Position numbers and translations under genes: made by a program. A stretch of 64,000 nt of DNA from contig NZ_JAJCIC010000003.1 in the NCBI RefSeq assembly GCF_020554865.1, forward strand, positions 62,001 to 126,000, read 5' to 3'. Under the pieces are notes generated by a model that ran no database searches, was not told where the DNA came from, and saw only the letters and a list, made by a program, of their open reading frames with translations. This DNA is from Lacrimispora sp. 210928-DFI.3.58. Lineage in GTDB: Bacteria > Bacillota > Clostridia > Lachnospirales > Lachnospiraceae. Positions 7,179-15,516 of the stretch are shown one piece after another (position 1 is the first letter of the stretch; each line of letters starts with the position of its first letter).

Positions 7179-8051
7179 ATGGGAGCGATTCTCGACAAGA
7201 TAACTGAATTTATAAAGGAAATACTGCAAGGGTGGGTCATGGACAACCTTACTACGATGTTTACAGATGTGAATGATAAGGTCGGAACAATCGCAGGGGA
7301 AGTCGGCAGGACACCCAGTTCATGGAACAGCGGAGTGTTTTCTATGATAGAGAACCTTTCGGAAAATGTGATGATACCCATAGCGGGCATGATCATCAGT
7401 GCGATACTCTGCTATGAGCTGATTACAATGGTCATGGATAAGAACAATATGCATGAAGTAGGAAGCGAGTTCTTTTTCCGTTACCTTATCAAAGCCTGTA
7501 TCGCTGTGCTGCTTCTCAGCTACACCTTTGACATCACAATGGCGATTTTTGATGTGGGAAACCATATCGTGACCAGAGCAGGCGGTATTGTTTCGGGTTC
7601 CACTACCATTGATGTGACGGATACCCTAAAAACCATGTTTGACAGTCAGATTGATACAATGGGCATCGGCGAGCTGATCGGGCTTGGTATCGAAACTATG
7701 ATTGTCAGCTTATGTATGAAAATCATCTCCCTGCTTATTACCGTCATGCTTTTCGGGAGAATGATTGAAATCTACCTTTATATTTCAGTAGCTCCGGTTC
7801 CCTTTGCCACATTCAGTAACCGGGAATGGGGCGGTATCGGCAACAATTATATCAAGGGACTGTGTTCACTGGCGTTTCAGGGATTTTTCATTATGGTATG
7901 CGTGGCAATCTATGCGGTGCTGGTATCCGGCATTGCGGTTGCGGACAATCTGCACACAGCACTGTGGTCGGTGGCAGCTTATACCGTTGTTCTGTGTTTC
8001 AGCCTGTTCAAGACAGGTTCCCTTGCGAAATCAATCTGGAATGCTCATTAG
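7179..8051 (+). CDS. TrbL/VirB6-like channel protein
   Basis: A 290-residue polytopic membrane protein of the VirB6/TrbL type (CD1112-like), forming the inner-membrane part of the conjugation channel. Hydrophobic segments occur at about residues 62-82, 98-118, 165-190, 228-252 and 258-278. The motif WNSGVFSMIENLSENVMIPI is characteristic of the family. There is no clear ribosome site, and the start lies three bases after the Maff2 stop, so translation probably depends on coupling to Maff2. Confidence 0.88.
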   Translation: MGAILDKITEFIKEILQGWVMDNLTTMFTDVNDKVGTIAGEVGRTPSSWNSGVFSMIENLSENVMIPIAGMIISAILCYELITMVMDKNNMHEVGSEFFFRYLIKACIAVLLLSYTFDITMAIFDVGNHIVTRAGGIVSGSTTIDVTDTLKTMFDSQIDTMGIGELIGLGIETMIVSLCMKIISLLITVMLFGRMIEIYLYISVAPVPFATFSNREWGGIGNNYIKGLCSLAFQGFFIMVCVAIYAVLVSGIAVADNLHTALWSVAAYTVVLCFSLFKTGSLAKSIWNAH

Positions 8052-8066
8052 AACACATTTCAAAGA

Positions 8067-8117
8067 AAGGAGGGAACAGCCGGGGCTTGCAGTATCAGCT
8101 CCGGCTGTGATGTTATG
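8067..8117 (+). promoter_or_regulatory. Ribosome site bridged to prgI start by a hairpin
   Basis: AAGGAGGG at 8067-8074 is 40 bases from the prgI ATG (8115), too far for normal initiation. Between them is an 11-bp stem (ACAGCCGGGGC 8076-8086 with GCTCCGGCTGT 8098-8108, one G-U pair) and an 11-base loop. If the stem folds, the effective spacing is about seven bases. The closer upstream sequence has no alternative ribosome site. Confidence 0.7.
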
Positions 8118-8510
8118 GCAATATCCGTAGCAGTGCCAAAGAATTTAAGCGGCATAAAGACAAAAGTAGCGTTAAATCTGACGAAACGCCAGCTTATTTG
8201 CTTCAGCGGTGCAGGTGCGGTAGGGATTCCCTTTTACATTTTTACAAAAGGGTTTATCGGCACACAGGCATCGGCACTTTTGATGGTAGCGGTCATGCTG
8301 CCTTTTTTCTTTCTGGCAATGTATGAGAAGGACGGATTTCCGGCAGAGAAGATTCTGTATTTTATGATAAGGCAGAAATTCCTCACACCGGGGATTCGTC
8401 CCTACAAATCAGAAAATATTTACAGAAGATTAGAAGAAACAGAGCGTATAAAAGAGGAGGTGCGTAAACTTGAAGAAAAAGCAGGCGGCAGAAAAGCCGG
8501 ACAGACATAA
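8115..8510 (+). CDS. prgI: PrgI-family conjugation membrane protein
   Basis: A 131-residue PrgI/TcpE-type protein, placed before VirB4 as VirB3 is in other type IV systems. It starts with the family motif (SVAVPKNLSGIKTKVALNLT), has two membrane segments (about residues 30-47 and 52-70) and ends in a charged helix (ERIKEEVRKLEEKAGG). The last 40 bases overlap virB4. The start codon is set off from its ribosome site by a stable hairpin (see 8067-8117). Confidence 0.88.
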   Translation: MAISVAVPKNLSGIKTKVALNLTKRQLICFSGAGAVGIPFYIFTKGFIGTQASALLMVAVMLPFFFLAMYEKDGFPAEKILYFMIRQKFLTPGIRPYKSENIYRRLEETERIKEEVRKLEEKAGGRKAGQT

Positions 8511-10920
8511 GAAAAAAGGAAAAACGAAGCCGGGGCTGACCTTTGTGGAGCGGAGAAGGCTTGCGGAGTTAAAACACATGCTTGCCGGAACGAATAAAAA
8601 CGCAGAAAAGCCCACCACAGCACAGAAGACCATTACCTTTCAGAAGATGTACCGGGACGGTATCTGTCAGGTCACTTCTGGCTTTTATACGAAAATGGTG
8701 GAGTTTTACGATATAAATTATGACCTGCTGGAAATCGAGGATAAGGGGGAAATACTGGAGGAATACAGCAGGCTTATCAATTATTTTGACCCGTCTATTA
8801 AATTTGAGCTGTTCCTGTTCAACCGACAGGTTAACGAGCAGACCTTAATTGACCAGTTTGACATTCCATTGCAGGCAGATGATTTTGATGATATTCGTGA
8901 GGAATACACGCAGATGTTAAAGAAACAGGCTGCAAAGGGAAATAACGGTATTATCAAATCAAAGTATCTGATTTTTGGAATTGAGAGTAAAGGCTTTAAG
9001 GAGGCAAGGGCAAAACTTGTCAGCATTGAAGCAGATGTGATTAAAAATTTGACTAATCTGGGCACACACGCTAAGAGCCTTGACGGAAAGGAACGTCTGC
9101 GTATCCTGCATGAGTATTTTAACCAGGATACTATGGAGCCTTTCCGTTTTTCTTTTAAGGAACTGGCGGAGTCGGGAAAAAGTGTGAAAGATTACATCGC
9201 TCCGCCGGGATTTGATTTTCGCTATCCGAGTCGTTTTAAGGCGGGAAAAATGTATGGCAGTGTGCATTATCTGGATATTATTGCCCCGAAGTTTGATGAT
9301 GAGTTGTTGAAAAAGCTTCTTGATCTGGATGCGAACCTGACTATTACCATGCATATGCAGACAATGGATCCGGTCAAGGCGATTAAGATGCTAAAAGGTG
9401 CTTTGACGAATATTCAGAAGATGAAGATTGAAGAGCAGAAAAAGGCGGTAAGGTCAGGTTATGACATGGACATTCTTCCAACGGACATTATCACTTATGA
9501 AAAAGATACCCTTGACCTTTTGGACGATTTAAACAGCAGCAATCAGAAAATGGTAAAGATGACATTTCTTCTGACCTGCTATGGCAGAAACAAGCGGGAA
9601 CTGGAAAATATCACGCAGAGGGTATCCGGCATTATCCAACAGGCGAACTGCAACCTCAGATGTATGCAGTATTTACAGGAGCAGGGACTGATGGCATCGG
9701 CACCAATCGGGTGCAACGATACGGGAATTGAACGGGATTTGACAACAAAGAGTACCGCTATCTTAGTACCGTTCTGTACGCAGGAATTATTTATGCCAGC
9801 TCCGGCTATTTATTATGGTTTAAATGCCCTTTCCAACAACATGATTATGGCAGACCGGAAACGGCTTCGTACACCAAACGGTGTGATTCTTGGTACACCG
9901 GGAAGTGGTAAGTCTTTTAGTGCAAAGCGTGAGATTCTTTCCTGTTTCCTGATGACAAAGGACGATATTGTGGTCTGCGATCCGGAGGGCGAGTATTTTG
10001 CCCTTGTGGGAGCATTGCACGGACAGGTGGTAAGGCTGGCAACCAATTCCAAAGATTATTTAAATCCGATGGACATTCAGCTTTCCCATAAAGGGGATAA
10101 GGAAGCCTTAAAGCTGAAATCCGATTTTATCATTACTCTGTGTGACTTGATTGCCGGAGGAAAGAACGGTCTGGAAAATGATGAGAAAGGTATCATTGAC
10201 GAATGTATCCGTCATATTTACGATGCTTATTTTGAAAATCCCGTACCGGAGAATATGCCTATCCTTGAGGATTTGTATAATGCCCTGTTAGAGCATAAGA
10301 ACAAAAAGGCAGAACGGATTGCAAACTCCCTTGTGCTATATGTGCATGGTTCGCAGAATTATTTTAACCACAGGACGAATGTAGACAGTCAGAACCGTAT
10401 CATGTGCTTTGACATCAGGGACTTGGGAAACCAGTTGAAAGAGCTTGGAATGTTAATCGTACAGGATGCGGTCTGGAACAGGGTATCGCAGAACCGGGAG
10501 CGTAAGATTGCCACCCGCTATTATTGTGATGAGTTCCACCTTTTGCTGAAGGAGAAGCAGACCGCTATCTATTCGGTGGAAATCTGGAAGCGTTTCCGTA
10601 AGTGGGGCGGTATTCCTACGGGGCTGACGCAGAACGTAGGCGATTTTTTGAAGTCGGAGGAAATCGAGGGAATCCTCGGCAATTCCGATTTTGTATATCT
10701 CCTGAATCAAAATGCAAAGGATCAGGCAATCCTTGCAGATAAGCTGGGATTGTCAGAAAAACAGCTTGCCCATGTAACCAATTCCGAGCCGGGGTGCGGA
10801 CTGATTCTGTTTGACAACGTGGTTATTCCGTTCGTAGATAAATATCCGGTAGATACCAAGACCTTTGCGGTTATGAATACCAAACCAGAGGAAAGTGTAA
10901 GGCAGGAGGTAAATGAGTAG
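8470..10920 (+). CDS. virB4: VirB4-like conjugation ATPase
   Basis: An 816-residue VirB4/TraE-type ATPase (CD1110-like) that powers assembly of, and transport through, the conjugation channel at the inner membrane. Walker A is GTPGSGKSFSAKRE at about residue 475. The Walker B region is YYCDEFHLLL, followed by the family stretch WGGIPTGLTQNVGDFLKSEE. The start is TTG at 8470, with AGGAGG (8455-8460) nine bases before it, inside the end of prgI. The first 40 residues are very basic. The stop shares one base with the next gene's GTG start. Confidence 0.93.
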   Translation: MKKKQAAEKPDRHKKKGKTKPGLTFVERRRLAELKHMLAGTNKNAEKPTTAQKTITFQKMYRDGICQVTSGFYTKMVEFYDINYDLLEIEDKGEILEEYSRLINYFDPSIKFELFLFNRQVNEQTLIDQFDIPLQADDFDDIREEYTQMLKKQAAKGNNGIIKSKYLIFGIESKGFKEARAKLVSIEADVIKNLTNLGTHAKSLDGKERLRILHEYFNQDTMEPFRFSFKELAESGKSVKDYIAPPGFDFRYPSRFKAGKMYGSVHYLDIIAPKFDDELLKKLLDLDANLTITMHMQTMDPVKAIKMLKGALTNIQKMKIEEQKKAVRSGYDMDILPTDIITYEKDTLDLLDDLNSSNQKMVKMTFLLTCYGRNKRELENITQRVSGIIQQANCNLRCMQYLQEQGLMASAPIGCNDTGIERDLTTKSTAILVPFCTQELFMPAPAIYYGLNALSNNMIMADRKRLRTPNGVILGTPGSGKSFSAKREILSCFLMTKDDIVVCDPEGEYFALVGALHGQVVRLATNSKDYLNPMDIQLSHKGDKEALKLKSDFIITLCDLIAGGKNGLENDEKGIIDECIRHIYDAYFENPVPENMPILEDLYNALLEHKNKKAERIANSLVLYVHGSQNYFNHRTNVDSQNRIMCFDIRDLGNQLKELGMLIVQDAVWNRVSQNRERKIATRYYCDEFHLLLKEKQTAIYSVEIWKRFRKWGGIPTGLTQNVGDFLKSEEIEGILGNSDFVYLLNQNAKDQAILADKLGLSEKQLAHVTNSEPGCGLILFDNVVIPFVDKYPVDTKTFAVMNTKPEESVRQEVNE

Positions 10921-13508
10921 TGGCGGAGAAAAAGAAACAGAAACCGGCTGCATTTGCACAGGAGAAAAAAACCTTTACCGGAGAAATTCCAAAGAAAGCA
11001 AACGAGGGTAAAGGTAAAAAATCCGCAGCATATCAGCCGAGAGATGCAGATACCACTTCTGGACACGATGTCCAGAGGTCGAAAAATACAAAGAAGTATC
11101 AGAAAGCAGATGCTTCTGGACAGAATGTCCAAAAGTCCGAGGGAGCAGAAGCCGGAGAGAAGTCTAAAAGCGATTTTATGCAGCCGGACAGCACTTTTAC
11201 GGAGGAAGCCGGAGAGGAGCAGGGTAGAAAAATTGCCAGCGATGACTACCGCCACAGGGACACCTATCATTCGTCACAGAAAAAGGGCAGGTATCAAAGG
11301 CGGGAGATAAAGAGCCGGGAGCGAGTAAAGCAATTTGATTTTGAACAGGATTTCCAGACAAAGGACACTACCTTTACCGAAGAGGCAGAACCGGAATTTC
11401 ATGGAAGCAAAAAGTTAGACCGACTGCAAAAGAAAGCGGAGAAAGCCAGAAAAAAGACGGAAGCTGCAAGAAAGAAGATTCCAAAGAAAACGGAGTATTC
11501 TCTGGAGCGTGTTTTTGATGAAAAGACGGGCAGAACAAAGTATGTATTGACTTCTGTAAAAAAAGAGAAACCATTCAAACCGGACAGTCCGGTAAAAAGA
11601 GCGGCTGGCAGGGTGGGAATGGAATCTTCTAATTTTGCCCATAGTAAGGTTGCCGAAGTGGAGAAAGAAAATTCCGGTGTGGAGGCTGCCCACAAGACAG
11701 AGCAGAGCGGGGAAGATGTTTACCGCTTTTTCAAAGGGCATTACAAAGGGAAAACGGAAAGACGGAGAGCGAAAGCTGCAAAGCTGGAGAAAAAGCAGAT
11801 GCAGAAAGAGGTCAATTTCCGTTATCAGAAGTTCTTGGAAGAAAATCCGGAAATGCAGGAAAAGACCATTCAGAAGCAGTTGCAGAAAAGACTGCAAAAG
11901 CAGCGTATCAAACGGGAATATGCAAAAGCAAGACGGGCGGGACAGACAGCGAAAGCCGCAAAGGAAACAGCGGCGAAGTCCGGGAATCTTTTTACAGCGG
12001 CAGCCAGAAAGATACAGGAGATTGCATCAAAAAATGTTTCGCTTCTGCTTGCCATAGGAGCCTTTTCGGTGCTTCTTGTGATGATTATGACAGCAGTATC
12101 TTCCTGTGGGGCGATGTTTGCCGGAGGAATCAGTACCACGCTGGCAGGAAGTTATATGAGCGTTCCGGCAGAAATAGATGCGGCAGATTTAGCTTTTTCT
12201 GAACTGGAAAAAGAATTGCAGGCAGAGATTGATGCCATAGAAACCACTTATCCGGATTATGATGAGTACCGTTATAATCTGGCATCTATCGGGCATGACC
12301 CATTTGCACTGATCAGCTATCTGTCGGCAGTCCATACGGAATTTACTGCAAGTGAGGTACAGGCAGAAATAGAATATCTGTTTGATGAAATGTATGAGTT
12401 GACACTAAATCCTACAGAGGAAACGAGGACAAGGACGGTAACAAAAACAGGCACTCATACGGTAACAGACCCGGTTACGGGGGAAACAACAGAAGAGGAA
12501 TACGAGTATGAAGTGGAAGAGGAATATACCGTAACCATTCTGGAAGTGACCCTGACAGCAAAAGATTTAAACGTAGTAGTTGCCGGACGCATGAATGAGG
12601 AGCAGAGAGAAATCTATGCTTTTTATAACCAGACCCACGGGCTGACACAGCAGTTTTATAAGCCCCTTGATTTATATTGGTACAACTATGTGAGCAGTTA
12701 TTATGGCTGGCGTATCAATCCGGTCACAGGGCAGGAACAGTTACATCGGGGCGTAGATATTGCAGTACCTACCGGAACAACCGTATATGCGGCGATGGAC
12801 GGGACAGTAACTACCGCAACTTATGACAGCTATTACGGAAATTATGTAGTGATTGAAGATGAAAAAGGCTACTGCACAAAATATGCCCACATGGATACCT
12901 TAAATGTCCGGGCAGGACAGAGCGTGACGCATGGAAATGTGATCGGAACAACAGGGAATACGGGAAGCAGTACCGGAAGTCATTTACATATCGAATGTCT
13001 GTATCAGGGGGAATATTATAACCCTCTTTTTTATTTTGAAGCAGGCACGGATACGCTGTATGGCGAAACGCCGGGCAGCGGAAGCGGCGGAGGAAATGTG
13101 ATACCGCCGGATTCCTATGACGATGCAACCGTGCAGGCACTTATGGAAGAAGCGGCGAGATATTTAGACTATCCCTATGTATGGGGAGGCTCCAGTCCGT
13201 CCACCAGCTTTGACTGTTCCGGTTTTGTCTGCTGGGTATTTACAAACAGCGGTGTCCATAACCTGCCACGAACCACAGCACAGGGCATTTATAACCAGTG
13301 TACGCCTGTGTCGGCGGCAGATGCAAAGGCGGGGGATATTATCTTTTTTACAGGTACATACAATTCGGGCGTACCAGTCAGCCATGTGGGGATTTACTGC
13401 GGAAACGGGGTCATGATTCATTGCGGAGATCCAATCAGTTACGCTTCAATCAATTCGTCCTATTGGCAGAGCCATTTTTATGCGTTTGGAAGATTATCAG
13501 GAAATTAA
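10920..13508 (+). CDS. Conjugation cell-wall hydrolase, M23 + NlpC/P60
   Basis: An 862-residue protein (CD1108-like) that should open peptidoglycan for the conjugation channel. The order is a disordered, charged N-terminal half (to about 370), one membrane segment (about 377-400), an extracellular region, and an M23 metallopeptidase domain (HRGVD at about 609 and SHLHIE at about 688). An NlpC/P60 domain follows (FDCSGF at about 765, VSHVGIY at about 821). AGGAGG stands ten bases before the GTG start. Two copies of the element-wide palindrome lie in the disordered part, read as SGHDVQR and SGQNVQK. Confidence 0.9.
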   Translation: MAEKKKQKPAAFAQEKKTFTGEIPKKANEGKGKKSAAYQPRDADTTSGHDVQRSKNTKKYQKADASGQNVQKSEGAEAGEKSKSDFMQPDSTFTEEAGEEQGRKIASDDYRHRDTYHSSQKKGRYQRREIKSRERVKQFDFEQDFQTKDTTFTEEAEPEFHGSKKLDRLQKKAEKARKKTEAARKKIPKKTEYSLERVFDEKTGRTKYVLTSVKKEKPFKPDSPVKRAAGRVGMESSNFAHSKVAEVEKENSGVEAAHKTEQSGEDVYRFFKGHYKGKTERRRAKAAKLEKKQMQKEVNFRYQKFLEENPEMQEKTIQKQLQKRLQKQRIKREYAKARRAGQTAKAAKETAAKSGNLFTAAARKIQEIASKNVSLLLAIGAFSVLLVMIMTAVSSCGAMFAGGISTTLAGSYMSVPAEIDAADLAFSELEKELQAEIDAIETTYPDYDEYRYNLASIGHDPFALISYLSAVHTEFTASEVQAEIEYLFDEMYELTLNPTEETRTRTVTKTGTHTVTDPVTGETTEEEYEYEVEEEYTVTILEVTLTAKDLNVVVAGRMNEEQREIYAFYNQTHGLTQQFYKPLDLYWYNYVSSYYGWRINPVTGQEQLHRGVDIAVPTGTTVYAAMDGTVTTATYDSYYGNYVVIEDEKGYCTKYAHMDTLNVRAGQSVTHGNVIGTTGNTGSSTGSHLHIECLYQGEYYNPLFYFEAGTDTLYGETPGSGSGGGNVIPPDSYDDATVQALMEEAARYLDYPYVWGGSSPSTSFDCSGFVCWVFTNSGVHNLPRTTAQGIYNQCTPVSAADAKAGDIIFFTGTYNSGVPVSHVGIYCGNGVMIHCGDPISYASINSSYWQSHFYAFGRLSGN
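11057..11078 (+). repeat. GGACA-CGA-TGTCC palindrome, copy 6 (coding)
   Basis: Core at 11061-11073, read in frame as T-S-G-H-D-V-Q-R-S at about residues 46-54 of the cell-wall hydrolase. Confidence 0.9.
11114..11135 (+). repeat. Palindrome copy 7 (coding, variant spacer GAA)
   Basis: GGACA-GAA-TGTCC at 11118-11130, 57 bases (19 codons) after copy 6 and in the same frame (S-G-Q-N-V-Q-K-S). The arms are intact while the spacer differs. Confidence 0.85.
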
Positions 13509-13529
13509 AATAACAGGAAGTGAGGAACG

Positions 13530-13814
13530 ATGACGAAAGAGAGAATTGTAAAGGAGCTTTCCAAAGTCCGGGAACAGCTTGCGGGATTGCAGGCGAGGGA
13601 GAGGGATTTGGCGGAACAGCTTCAGATGGCAGAGGATGCGGAGAAGATGAAATTCATTGAAAAGAATAAAATCTCTCTGGATCGGCTGATTCTGTTAAAC
13701 AAGGTCAGCGAAGAAGAAATTATGCGTCTGCTGAAAGAAAAAGAGCAGAAAGAAGCAGCACAATCAGAAGAAAGGGAGGCTTACAGCCATGAAGAACAGG
13801 AAGTTATCATCTAA
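13530..13814 (+). CDS. DUF4315-family protein
   Basis: A 94-residue coiled-coil protein of the DUF4315 family, which in these elements always lies between the cell-wall hydrolase and the surface protein. Residues 1-50 form a heptad-rich helix (IVKELSKVREQLAGLQARER). A second helix includes ILLNKVSEEEIMRLLKEK. Ribosome site AGGAAGTGAGG. The last 26 bases overlap the next gene, which suggests coupled translation. Function unknown. Confidence 0.8.
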   Translation: MTKERIVKELSKVREQLAGLQARERDLAEQLQMAEDAEKMKFIEKNKISLDRLILLNKVSEEEIMRLLKEKEQKEAAQSEEREAYSHEEQEVII

Positions 13815-15513
13815 GGCAGTTATATCACTGATATTGTCCGCTGTGCTATTTACCATGCCTGCGGTAGCGTTTTCTGTAAATGGGAACTACGCAATCAGTG
13901 CTTTTGCCGAAGAAACAAAAGAAACCGAAGAATCCAAACCGGAGGAAAGTACGGAGCAGACACCCGGCGAAAGTGAAACTGATGTCAGTACGGAGGAAAA
14001 TACAGAAAACAGTACCGAGGGAAGCACGGAAGAAACTACGGAGGGCAGCACGGAGGGAAGCACCGAAGGCGGCACCGAAGAGAATACAGAAGGCAGTACC
14101 GATGAAAGCACCGGGGATGGCACTGTATCGGGAAATGATAAACCGGAGCCGGTATGTAATTGCGAAGATCAATGCGGTGCGTATGAGTATGACAAAAACT
14201 GTCCCGTCTGCGTCACAGATTATAAGCTCTGTACCTATAAAAAACCGAATGTGAGTATCAAAATCAGACAGCCGGAGGAGTGGCATAATGACATTGTTTC
14301 CGTTTCTTTCAGTGTAAAAGATACCGCAGATACGGGGAATTTTGAAATCGCAAAGATAGAGGCAAAGGTAGGGCAGAATGGAAGCTGGACAGATGTGACG
14401 GAGGAAAAGAAATTAAGGATTTCCGAGAACTGTACCGTGTATGTGCTTGTCACAGACCAGAAAGGCAATACCTATGAGAAGAACCGTGCCATAAAGTGCT
14501 TTGATACCGTAAAGCCGACCTTAAATGCGGCAGTCAGTGACGGGCTTTTAAGCATACAGGTACATGATACGGATTCCGGTGCAAAGGCGGTATATGTCAA
14601 TGGATATGAGTTTACAGATCTGACGGGCGGTACGTTAAATATCCGCCTCCAGCAGTTTGACGCAGGGTATGAGTATTTTACCATTTCTGCAATGGACAAT
14701 GCCGGAAATATGTCTGAGGTTTATAAAACGAAAAATCCGTACTATAAAGACCCTGCCGATACCAGTGATGGGAATCCGGCGGAGCAGCTCCCGGAGAGTG
14801 CGACCCCGACGAAACCGGGGAGTGCTACGGGAACCGTGACGGAGCATACCAAAACAGACAGTAACGGAAATACCACATCACAGACAAGTCCTGCCGAACA
14901 GAAAAAGCAGGCAATGAAAGAAGCTGCGGAGGCAGAAAGCGGGAAAACAGAAAGTACGGAAAAATCCGGTCAGGGCAAGGAGTTTTATACTATTCAGACC
15001 GCCACGGAGAAAGTTTTCTATCTGATTATTGACCGGGACGGAGAGGAAGAAATGGTATATTTTTTGACTGAGGTTACGGAAAATGACCTGTTAAATGCAA
15101 CTTCCGATAACAGTGAAACCTTGCCGAAAAATTCCGCTGCGTTGGAATCTGCAATTCCGAATGGGGAGAGTGCATTGCCAAACAACAACGGAGAGCAGGC
15201 AGATACAGAGGGAAAGGAAACGGAAACAGAAAAAGGTACGGAAGGTGCAGAGAGTACGGGAAATACAGAGGAAACCGAACCGGAGCCGGAAGTGAAAGAA
15301 GCACCGAATCCGATGATTTCGTATGTGCTGATTGGTAGTCTTGCCTTAATCGTTATCGGAGCTGCTTATTATTTTAAGGTTGTCCGCAAGAAAAAAGAGG
15401 ACTTTATCGAGGACGAAGATGAAGATGAGGAAGATAACGAGGAGTATGAAAACGAAGATGAGGAATCGGAGGAAGATACGGAAGAAGATTTCTTTGACGA
15501 ACAGGAGGAATAA
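13789..15513 (+). CDS. Surface-anchored DUF4366/CD1107-like protein
   Basis: A 574-residue exported protein. It has an N-terminal signal peptide (about 1-38, ending in SAFAEE), a Thr/Glu/Ser/Gly-rich stalk of degenerate STEGSTE repeats (about 40-118), and a Cys-rich patch (CNCEDQCGAYEYDKNCPVCV). Ig-like folds follow (about 150-320), then a DUF4366-type core (EFYTIQTATEKVFYLIIDRD). A C-terminal membrane segment (about 505-525) and a very acidic cytoplasmic tail close it. The topology suits a cell-surface contact or channel-cap protein. The ribosome site GGGAGG lies inside the preceding gene. The stalk repeats are prone to length change. Confidence 0.8.
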   Translation: MKNRKLSSKAVISLILSAVLFTMPAVAFSVNGNYAISAFAEETKETEESKPEESTEQTPGESETDVSTEENTENSTEGSTEETTEGSTEGSTEGGTEENTEGSTDESTGDGTVSGNDKPEPVCNCEDQCGAYEYDKNCPVCVTDYKLCTYKKPNVSIKIRQPEEWHNDIVSVSFSVKDTADTGNFEIAKIEAKVGQNGSWTDVTEEKKLRISENCTVYVLVTDQKGNTYEKNRAIKCFDTVKPTLNAAVSDGLLSIQVHDTDSGAKAVYVNGYEFTDLTGGTLNIRLQQFDAGYEYFTISAMDNAGNMSEVYKTKNPYYKDPADTSDGNPAEQLPESATPTKPGSATGTVTEHTKTDSNGNTTSQTSPAEQKKQAMKEAAEAESGKTESTEKSGQGKEFYTIQTATEKVFYLIIDRDGEEEMVYFLTEVTENDLLNATSDNSETLPKNSAALESAIPNGESALPNNNGEQADTEGKETETEKGTEGAESTGNTEETEPEPEVKEAPNPMISYVLIGSLALIVIGAAYYFKVVRKKKEDFIEDEDEDEEDNEEYENEDEESEEDTEEDFFDEQEE

Positions 15514-15516
15514 GGT

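Noticed and set aside
11635..12057. Arg/Lys-rich forward frame inside the cell-wall hydrolase gene
   Set aside because: Shadow of the Lys/Ala/Arg-rich linker; compared with the tnpV case it lacks a ribosome site and any family match.
14020..14120. Short tandem repeats considered as a CRISPR-like array
   Set aside because: They are in-frame degenerate STEGSTE codon repeats of the stalk.
13880..14254. Long forward frame inside the surface protein gene (repetitive region)
   Set aside because: Arises from the Glu/Thr/Ser repeat read out of frame; no ribosome site and no recognisable fold.
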